54,525 nucleotides of DNA from Clostridia bacterium (lineage in GTDB: Bacteria > Bacillota > Clostridia > Christensenellales > Borkfalkiaceae). Shown here one piece after another: positions 48,003 to 54,525 of the stretch (position 1 is the stretch's first letter; every line of letters starts with the position of its first letter). Under the pieces are notes generated by a model. It had not been told where the DNA came from, made no database searches, and was given only the letters and a program-made list of their open reading frames with translations. Where the stretch lies: the NCBI GenBank assembly GCA_900767195.1, contig CAAFYG010000117.1, forward strand, positions 1 through 54,525, read 5' to 3'. The translations under genes were made by a program, and so were the position numbers.

Positions 48003-50384
48003 TTGAAAGAAATCGTTCCCGAATATCAATTTTCGGAAGAACAACTGAATGAAGCGAACGTTTTGGCGGCGGAGACGGGTTTGGAGCGCACCACGGCGCA
48101 TATTTTGTACGCGCGAGGCATAGACACGCCGGAAAAAGTGCGCGTTTTCATGCACCCCGGCAAGGCGAATTTTTTGTCGCCGTTTTTAATGCGCGGCATG
48201 AAAGAACTTGCGGCGGCGATCGCCGCGGTACGCGAGAAGGGCGGCGAGATTGCCGTGTTCGGCGATTACGACGCGGACGGCATCTGTTCTTCGGCGATTA
48301 TGTATTATGCGCTGCAAGAATACGGCGTGCGCGCGCGGATCTACGTGCCGGAACGGACGGACGGGTACGGTCTTTCGCGGGCGGGTATAGACAGAATTTT
48401 TGCCGACGGAAAGCCCGATTTGTTTTTGACGGTGGACTGCGGCGTATCTTGCAAAGACGAAGTGGCGTATATCCGATCTCTCGGCACGGAAGTGATCGTG
48501 ACGGATCACCACGAGCTGCCCGAAGAATTGCCCGACTGCGTGATTGTAAATCCGAAAAACGCCGACGATTACCCGTACGATAATCTGTGCGGAGCGGGCG
48601 TGGCGTTTAAGGCGGCGTGCGCGCTGCTCGGTGAGCGGGCGTACGATCTTCTCGATTTTGCCGCGCTTGCCACGGTGGCGGACAGCGTGCCGCTGCTCGG
48701 GGAAAACCGCGATATCGTAACGGAAGGGCTGAAACTTTTCAACGCCGATCACCGTTCGTGCTTCACCTATCTTCTCTCGCGCGCGAAAGATAAGCAAAAT
48801 GACGAGATCACGGCGCAGACGCTTGCCTTCACCGTTGCGCCGAGAGTGAACGCGGCGGGGCGTATGGGCGATTCGAACGCCGCATACGAATTATTCATCG
48901 CTAAAGACGAAGAAACAAAGCGCGCGATTGCGGCGAGACTTTGCGAGTACAACGTTGAGCGGCAGAAAAAATGCGACGAGCTGTATGCGGCTGCAAAGAA
49001 AACGCTGGCGGAAAAAGGCGCGTATTCGCACGTGATTATGCTGACGGGCGAGGACTGGAACGCGGGTTTCGTGGGAATTGTGGCGGCTCGGATTGCCGAA
49101 GAATTCAATCGTCCCACGCTGATTTTCGTGCGGCGGGGCGAGATGCTGCGCGGCAGCGCGCGAAGCGTGGAAAACGTGAATATCTATAATGCCTTGCGTG
49201 CCTGTTCGTCGCTTATGGAAGAATTCGGCGGGCATGCGCAGGCGGCGGGCGTGAATCTGAAAGCGGAAAATTTCGATGCGCTGGAAGCCGCGCTCGATAA
49301 AGAGCTTGGCGAGCATTATTCGCGCGAAGATTTCATTCCGCGTATTCCGGTGGCGGAAGAGATGACGGGCGCGTTTTCGCCGAAACTCATCCGCGAGCTT
49401 GTTGCGCTCGAACCCTACGGCGTAGGGCATAGAAAACCTTTATTTTCTTTAACCTGTACGGCATGCAACGCGCGCATGATGAGGCCCGGCTCGCCGCATC
49501 TTGCGATGAAGAACGAGTTTCTCGATTTTATGTATTTTTCCGGCGCGAAGCATCTGCCCGTGATCGACAGCGACGTGAAAAAAACGTTCGTATTCGAAGT
49601 GAACGTTTCCGAATACAAGGGCAAGGAGTACGTGAAAGGCTTTATCCGCGATTTCGTGTACGACGGCAGATCGGGGAAAAACACCGATTTTTCCGCGTTT
49701 GCTTCGGCGATCGACGGATTCTACGGCGCGGCTTCATCGGGGAAAGAAAAGAAAAACGAGGGGGGTAGAGGCGAGCCGAAGCCGATTTCCGGCGAAGAAA
49801 CGCGTGAGCTGATCGCGAAAAAACGCGCGGAAAGCGACTGGGGATTGTGCCTGATTGCTTCCGATATTTCCGTGCTTAAAAATTACCCGTATCTTGCGGA
49901 TATGCCGTGCGATTTATTCTATCCGTCCTCGCGGAACGTGGGCAACGTGCTTTTATTATCGCCGTTTTCCGATGTGGATTTGTCGGGGTTTGAAACGATT
50001 GTGTATCTCGATACGCCGCTTGCGTTTGCGGGGGCGTACGGCGAGGAAAAGCGCGCGTATTACAACAAGGACGTAGACGGCAAAAGCTTGTTCGAGGGGC
50101 TGAACGCGGAGCGCGGCGAGCTTGTGAAAATGTTTACGGCGATCAAGAATAACGAGGCGGCATTGCAGGGCGAAAACGCGCGCGCATTGACGGAACGAAG
50201 CGGCGCGTTCGGGTTTGACAAGAAAGAATTTCTGTTTGCGGCGCGGGTGTTTGAAGAACTGGGTATTCTCGATTTCTCGTTCGGCGCGCCCACGCTGTAT
50301 CAGGGCGGAAAAACGGAGCTTTCGCGCTCGGCGCTTTATGAAACGGTGCGGAAACTTACGGAAGAAAAGAGAAAACGGGTGTAG
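48003..50384 (+). CDS. recJ: Single-stranded-DNA-specific exonuclease RecJ
   Basis: A 793-residue 5'-3' exonuclease for recombination and repair. DHH-family motifs are FGDYDADGICSS (Asp88), LTVDCGVS, VTDHHELPE (168-170) and the DHHA1 motif GGHAQAAG; VAPRVNAAGRMGD also fits. The C-terminal 250 or so residues form the extra domain of Firmicutes RecJ. The TTG at 48003 was chosen because GAGGT is 6 bases upstream and upstream residues look non-coding; an ATG at 47925 is the alternative. In the common order recJ-apt-rel, apt is missing here. Confidence 0.94.
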   Translation: MKEIVPEYQFSEEQLNEANVLAAETGLERTTAHILYARGIDTPEKVRVFMHPGKANFLSPFLMRGMKELAAAIAAVREKGGEIAVFGDYDADGICSSAIMYYALQEYGVRARIYVPERTDGYGLSRAGIDRIFADGKPDLFLTVDCGVSCKDEVAYIRSLGTEVIVTDHHELPEELPDCVIVNPKNADDYPYDNLCGAGVAFKAACALLGERAYDLLDFAALATVADSVPLLGENRDIVTEGLKLFNADHRSCFTYLLSRAKDKQNDEITAQTLAFTVAPRVNAAGRMGDSNAAYELFIAKDEETKRAIAARLCEYNVERQKKCDELYAAAKKTLAEKGAYSHVIMLTGEDWNAGFVGIVAARIAEEFNRPTLIFVRRGEMLRGSARSVENVNIYNALRACSSLMEEFGGHAQAAGVNLKAENFDALEAALDKELGEHYSREDFIPRIPVAEEMTGAFSPKLIRELVALEPYGVGHRKPLFSLTCTACNARMMRPGSPHLAMKNEFLDFMYFSGAKHLPVIDSDVKKTFVFEVNVSEYKGKEYVKGFIRDFVYDGRSGKNTDFSAFASAIDGFYGAASSGKEKKNEGGRGEPKPISGEETRELIAKKRAESDWGLCLIASDISVLKNYPYLADMPCDLFYPSSRNVGNVLLLSPFSDVDLSGFETIVYLDTPLAFAGAYGEEKRAYYNKDVDGKSLFEGLNAERGELVKMFTAIKNNEAALQGENARALTERSGAFGFDKKEFLFAARVFEELGILDFSFGAPTLYQGGKTELSRSALYETVRKLTEEKRKRV

Positions 50385-50446
50385 CCGAACGGAATTTTTG
50401 CGGAATTAAGAGGTTTTGAAAGACTGCCTCGGGCAGCGGAGGACTT

Positions 50447-52627
50447 ATGTATTCGGACGGAAAAAGCACAAACGCGGTGGCGGAAGCGCGGGGGAAGATC
50501 GAAGCGACTTACGACAACGAAAAAGACAAGAAGCTTGTGACTGACGCATACGATTATGCGGAAAAGATGCACGAGGGGCAGAAGCGCGCCTCGGGCGAGC
50601 CGTATTTCGTGCATCCGTGCGCCGTGGCGAATATTCTGATGGACATGGGGCTGGACGCGCCCACGGTGGCGGCGGCTTTTTTGCACGACGTGGTGGAAGA
50701 TACTTCCGCTACGGAAGAGGATATCCGCGCGAAGTTCGGCGAAGAGGTGGAAGAGCTTGTAGCGGGCGTTACGAAACTGAATAAAATCGTTTTCGAGAGT
50801 AAGGAACAGGAAGAAGCCGAAAACTTCCGTAAAATCGTGGTGGCGATGGCGAAAGATATCCGCGTGATCATCATCAAGCTTGCGGACAGGTTGCATAATA
50901 TGCGTTCGCTTGCCTATCTTTCTCCCGAACGGCAGCAGGCGATGGCGCACGAAACGCTGGAAATTTACACGCCGCTTGCGGGGCGGCTCGGTATTTCGCA
51001 CGTGAAGAGCGAGCTGGAAGATTTGTGCCTGAAATACATCGATCCCGACGCGTATCAGTATCTTTTGGTGCATATCAACGAAAAGCTTTCCGAGCGGCGG
51101 CAGTTCGTGGCGGACATCGTGGAACAGATCAAGGATTTGATGAAAGCGGACGGCATCGAAGGCGAAGTGTTCGGCAGGCCGAAACATTTTTATTCCATCT
51201 ACAAAAAAATGAAGAACAAGGGCAAGACGTTCGATCAGATTTATGATCTTACGGCGGTGCGCGTGATCGTGAAAGACGTGAAAGAATGTTACACCGTGCT
51301 GGGCGCGATTCACGAAAAGTGGACGCCGCTGCCCGGGCGCATCAAGGACTATATCGCCAACCCGAAACCGAATAAATATCAGTCTTTGCACACCACGGTG
51401 ATGACGTCGTTCGGGCAGCCGTTTGAAATTCAGATCCGTACGGAAGAAATGCACCGGATCGCCGAGTTCGGTATCGCGGCGCATTGGAAGTACAAAGAAG
51501 GCAAAACGCAGGATCAGAACACGAATTTCGAAAGCCGGCTTACGTGGCTGCGCGAAATGGTGGAATGGCAAAGCACGATGAAAGATTCGCGCGAGTTTCT
51601 CGACGCTTTGAAAACCGAGCTTTACAGCGAAGAGCTGCTTGTTTTCACGCCGCGCGGCAAGGTGATCACGCTTCCGCCCGGGGCTACCCCCGTAGATTTC
51701 GCTTACGCCATTCACTCGGAAGTGGGCAACCGCTGCACGGGCGCGCGCGTCAATTCTAAAATCGTGCCGCTTTCCACCGTGCTGCAAGTGGGCGACGTGG
51801 TGGAAATCATCACTTCGCAAAACTCGAAAGGCCCTTCGCGCGACTGGCTGAAATTTATCAAATCTTCGGGCGCGAAAGCCAAAATCAAGCAGTTTTACAA
51901 GAACGAGCTGAAAGAAGAAAACATTCGCGACGGTCAGGCGAAGCTCGACGAAGAGGCGAAGAAAAAGGGATATACCATTTCGCAACTCGTTACGGAAGAG
52001 AGTTTCAAGCGGATCTCCGAGCGATTTTCGTTCGCTTCGCCCGAGGAAATGTACGCGGCGGTGGGGTACGGCTCCGTCACCGTAGGGCAAATACTTTACA
52101 AACTGATCGATTTCTACAAAAAAGAAATGCCCAAGCCTTTCGAAGTGCATACGAGCGGCGGAAATATTCGTACGCCCGGGGGCGTGCTTGTGAACGGTCA
52201 ATCGGGGCTTCTGGTGCGGTTTGCGGGGTGCTGTTCGCCCGTACCCGGCGATAAAATCGTGGGGTTCACTTCGCGCGGGCGCGGGGTGGTGATCCACCGC
52301 GCCGACTGCTCGAACGTACGCGGAATCGAGTCGGAACGTCTGCTACCCGCCGAGTGGCGTAAAGAAGGCGCGGAAAAGCATCTGTATAACGCGAATATCA
52401 TTCTCCGCGCGGGCGATCAGGGCGCGGCGCTTTCCGCGCTTTCGCTGGTGGTTTCGGATATGAAGCTTTCGATCACTTCGGTGAACGGCAGAATCGACAG
52501 AAATCACGACGCAGTTCTCGAAGCTTCCATTCGCCTTACCGACGTTTCGGAAATGGATCTGCTCATTAAAAAACTGCGTTCGGATAAGCGGATTTACGAC
52601 GTAAACCGTCTGACGACGCTTTCGTGA
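50447..52627 (+). CDS. rel: Bifunctional (p)ppGpp synthetase/hydrolase Rel
   Basis: A 726-residue stringent-response enzyme. The HD hydrolase domain keeps His56, His80-Asp81 and ExxxD-type residues (HDVVEDT) and KLADRLHNMR; the synthetase domain keeps HFYSIYKKMKNKGK and YDLTAVRVIV. TGS (VFTPRGKVITLPPGATPVDFAYAIHSEVG), a zinc-finger-like CCSPVPGD segment and a C-terminal ACT domain follow. Both activities should be present, so it is Rel rather than RelA. GGAGGAC precedes the ATG. 52 bp separate it from hemZ. Confidence 0.96.
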   Translation: MYSDGKSTNAVAEARGKIEATYDNEKDKKLVTDAYDYAEKMHEGQKRASGEPYFVHPCAVANILMDMGLDAPTVAAAFLHDVVEDTSATEEDIRAKFGEEVEELVAGVTKLNKIVFESKEQEEAENFRKIVVAMAKDIRVIIIKLADRLHNMRSLAYLSPERQQAMAHETLEIYTPLAGRLGISHVKSELEDLCLKYIDPDAYQYLLVHINEKLSERRQFVADIVEQIKDLMKADGIEGEVFGRPKHFYSIYKKMKNKGKTFDQIYDLTAVRVIVKDVKECYTVLGAIHEKWTPLPGRIKDYIANPKPNKYQSLHTTVMTSFGQPFEIQIRTEEMHRIAEFGIAAHWKYKEGKTQDQNTNFESRLTWLREMVEWQSTMKDSREFLDALKTELYSEELLVFTPRGKVITLPPGATPVDFAYAIHSEVGNRCTGARVNSKIVPLSTVLQVGDVVEIITSQNSKGPSRDWLKFIKSSGAKAKIKQFYKNELKEENIRDGQAKLDEEAKKKGYTISQLVTEESFKRISERFSFASPEEMYAAVGYGSVTVGQILYKLIDFYKKEMPKPFEVHTSGGNIRTPGGVLVNGQSGLLVRFAGCCSPVPGDKIVGFTSRGRGVVIHRADCSNVRGIESERLLPAEWRKEGAEKHLYNANIILRAGDQGAALSALSLVVSDMKLSITSVNGRIDRNHDAVLEASIRLTDVSEMDLLIKKLRSDKRIYDVNRLTTLS

Positions 52628-52679
52628 AGTTTTTGTTTTTTAAAAACGGCGGGGGTAGTGTGCGGAGCTTTGAATAAAA

Positions 52680-54050
52680 ATGGTTACAAATTGTACATTT
52701 CTTGAAAATGAATTATACGACGTGGCGCGGCTTTTCAAGTCGCGCCCCGATACGCTTACACACTCGTTTGCTTACGAAAACGGCGTATTCAAAAACGCGT
52801 TTGAAGTGGACGGGGCGAAATACGCCTATGAAGACAGGGCGGACTTTTCGGGCGAGCTTGAATTCAAGCGCAAAGAAAAGCTGTTTGCGAAGCTGAGGTT
52901 GTATCGGATTTTAAGCGAAAAGTACGGCGAAACGATGCCGTGGGGCGCATTGACGGGGATAAGGCCCACGAAACTTGCCTATCGCGAAGCGGAAGCGGGC
53001 AGAGATTTTAAAAAACTGTTCGATTTTATGGGTGTTTCGGCGGAAAACACCGCGCTGACGGGCGAAATTTTAGAAGCGCAGCGCGGAATTTACGAAAAGG
53101 ACGAAAAAAACGCCGATTATTTCGTTTCGCTGCCGTTCTGCCCGAGCAAGTGCGAATACTGCTCGTTTATCACCGCGCCCATCGATAAAACGCGCGGTTT
53201 TCTGCCTGCATATCTCGATTGTTTAACGAAGGAAATCGCGGCGAGCGCGCCGCTTATCAAAAATTTGCGCAGCGTGTATATCGGAGGCGGCACGCCGTTC
53301 GCGGTGGATTGTGCCGAGCTTGAAAAAGTGCTTTGCGCCGTGGACGGGCTGCGGAAAAACGGGTGCGAGTATACCGTGGAAGCGGGCAGACCGGACGTGT
53401 TTTCCGAGGACAAGTTGCATCTTTTGAAAGATCACGGCGTTACGCGCATTTGTATCAATCCGCAGAGTTTTTCGGATACAACTTTACAAAAAATCGGGCG
53501 CAAGCACACGGCGGCGGACGTATACCGGGCGTTTGAGATGTCCGCAAAATACGATTTCGAAATAAATCTTGATCTGATAGCGGGGCTGGCAGACGAAACG
53601 CTTGCGGATTTTGAAAAATCTTTGGGGGCGGCGGTGCGGCTTGCGCCCGAAAACATCACGGTGCATTGCCTGTGCCTGAAAGCGGGGGCGAAGCTGAAAG
53701 AAGAAACGAGCTATTTAGACGCGCCCGTGGTATCGGAAATGGTGGAAAAATCGCGGCAGGTGCTGCCCGTAAACGGGTATCGCCCGTACTATATGTACAG
53801 GCAGAAGTATCAGGCGGGCAACAACGAGAACGTAGGCTGGGCGAAAAAAGGCGCGGAATGTGTGTACAACATAGACGTGATGGAAGAAATCGCGGACAAT
53901 ATCGCCGTCGGGGCGAACGCCGTATCGAAAAAAGTGACGTTTTCCGATGGGAAAATCACGCGGTACGCCTCGCCGAAAGATTTGAAAACGTACATAGAAA
54001 AAATTGACGAAATCATTGCGAAAAAGGCGGAATTTTTCGAAAGGGGTTAG
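52680..54050 (+). CDS. hemZ: HemZ-like coproporphyrinogen dehydrogenase (radical SAM)
   Basis: A 456-residue protein. The N-terminal 140 residues are the HemZ-specific head (PWGALTGIRPTKLAYRE), then a radical SAM domain with CPSKCEYCSF (CxxxCxxC), VYIGGGTPF and VEAGRPD, and the HemW-type end (RPYYMYRQKYQAGNNENVGWAK). HemZ is oxygen-independent, but biochemical proof of coproporphyrinogen oxidation is limited in this clade, so the function is family-based. The Shine-Dalgarno is weak (GCGGAG at long spacing). Confidence 0.9.
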   Translation: MVTNCTFLENELYDVARLFKSRPDTLTHSFAYENGVFKNAFEVDGAKYAYEDRADFSGELEFKRKEKLFAKLRLYRILSEKYGETMPWGALTGIRPTKLAYREAEAGRDFKKLFDFMGVSAENTALTGEILEAQRGIYEKDEKNADYFVSLPFCPSKCEYCSFITAPIDKTRGFLPAYLDCLTKEIAASAPLIKNLRSVYIGGGTPFAVDCAELEKVLCAVDGLRKNGCEYTVEAGRPDVFSEDKLHLLKDHGVTRICINPQSFSDTTLQKIGRKHTAADVYRAFEMSAKYDFEINLDLIAGLADETLADFEKSLGAAVRLAPENITVHCLCLKAGAKLKEETSYLDAPVVSEMVEKSRQVLPVNGYRPYYMYRQKYQAGNNENVGWAKKGAECVYNIDVMEEIADNIAVGANAVSKKVTFSDGKITRYASPKDLKTYIEKIDEIIAKKAEFFERG

Positions 54051-54162
54051 CCGGATCGGAAAAGGCGATGTGTATTTGCATCTGCAAAACAGACTTTGGA
54101 AATTGTGTTGAATATATAAGGTATACGCACGAAAGATTTTTTGAAAAATGCCCCGGTTTTGC

Positions 54163-54191
54163 TTTACTTATTCTTTTTTTTGTGCTAAAAT
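54163..54191 (+). promoter_or_regulatory. Promoter of rpsO
   Basis: TTTACT (54163-54168), 17 bp, TAAAAT (54186-54191). Confidence 0.7.
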
Positions 54192-54205
54192 AGTGCCAAC
54201 GGTTT

Positions 54206-54237
54206 CAAAGCGGTGCGAATCTCGACGGCTTGCTTTG
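54206..54237 (+). promoter_or_regulatory. Hairpin in the rpsO leader, possible S15 site
   Basis: CAAAGC (54206-54211) pairs with GCTTTG (54232-54237) in the 80-base leader. S15 represses its own mRNA through leader structures in several phyla, but the known Firmicutes S15 motifs were not recognised with certainty here. Confidence 0.35.
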
Positions 54238-54275
54238 TGATACGCGTACTATTTTTCCATCGGAGGATAAACAAA

Positions 54276-54525
54276 ATGGATAAAAAAGAAATTATGGCTA
54301 AATTCGCTACCCACGAAGGCGACACCGGTTCGCCCGAAGTACAGATCGCTCTTCTCACCGAGCGCATCAACCATCTCAACGAGCATCTCGCTACGCACAA
54401 GCAGGACAACCACTCGCGTCGCGGACTTCTGAAAATGGTTGGTAAGAGAAGAGGTCTTCTCGATTACCTCAAAGAAAAGGATATCGCGCGTTACAGAGCG
54501 ATTATCGAAGCGTTGAATTTGAGAA
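54276..54525 (+). CDS. rpsO: 30S ribosomal protein S15, 3' partial
   Basis: 83 residues are visible of an expected 88 or so: [60 protein letters not shown] and IEALNLR. GGAGG lies 9 bp before the ATG. The window ends about five codons before the expected stop. Confidence 0.96.
   Translation, partial: MDKKEIMAKFATHEGDTGSPEVQIALLTERINHLNEHLATHKQDNHSRRGLLKMVGKRRGLLDYLKEKDIARYRAIIEALNLR

Overview
The window looks like one end of a chromosomal contig from an anaerobic, Gram-positive Clostridia-type bacterium, probably an uncultured gut lineage (Christensenellales-like; this placement is an inference from gene content only). Supporting signs are the rpmG-secE-nusG-rplKAJL cluster, a superoxide reductase plus flavodiiron protein, a 2[4Fe-4S] ferredoxin, spmA/spmB spore-maturation genes, an RsfA-like regulator, hemZ, a single-chain PurL and strong sigma-A type promoters (TTGACA, 17 bp, TATAAT) with GGAGG ribosome binding sites. 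The first 21 bases are an Illumina sequencing adapter, not genome. The contig then begins inside a purine gene and ends a few codons short of the end of rpsO.

Layout. 22-5875: purine operon (AICAR transformylase, purD, purL). 5993-15913: a carbohydrate-use island with two AraC-type regulators, each divergent from its target: a six-hairpin glycosidase-like protein, an operon of three NAD(P)-dependent enzymes (epimerase-like, Gfo/Idh/MocA, SDR), a GH36 alpha-galactosidase and a left-handed beta-helix protein. No transporter is present. 16016-19062: an oxidative-stress cluster of a large ferritin-like protein, superoxide reductase and flavodiiron protein; a PerR-like 7-1-7 operator covers the sor promoter -10. 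19063-19573: tandem 107-bp hairpin repeats.

19574-23372: ribosomal protein and transcription/secretion genes with RNA leaders, an attenuator before rplJ and a terminator after rplL. rpoB does not follow. 23458-24896: repeat debris, then a divergent XRE regulator and two tandem zinc-ribbon/DUF4190 membrane proteins. 24969-26960: pyrG behind a long leader with a complete terminator. 27193-30874: flippase-like protein, pssA, psd and rsmA (phosphatidylethanolamine synthesis). 30955-35573: PAP2 phosphatase, an unknown protein, cysteine desulfurase, ferredoxin, an N6-methyltransferase-like protein and rsmI. 35672-36825: spmBA on the minus strand.

36961-40680: metG, tatD and a TatD-associated radical SAM protein with a long Asn/Gly-rich head. 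40896-45059: a cyclophilin-like lipoprotein, an unknown protein, an RsfA-like regulator, yajC, a structured noncoding element and a small membrane protein. 45112-54050: divergent secD/secF, recJ, rel and hemZ, a conserved Firmicutes order here lacking apt and dtd. The last gene is rpsO.

Most of the window is ordinary core chromosome. The points most worth a second look are the PerR-like operator with the unusual ferritin-like protein, the operator architecture of the two AraC divergons, the degenerate SecDF pair, the pyrG leader, and several structured repeats in intergenic DNA.
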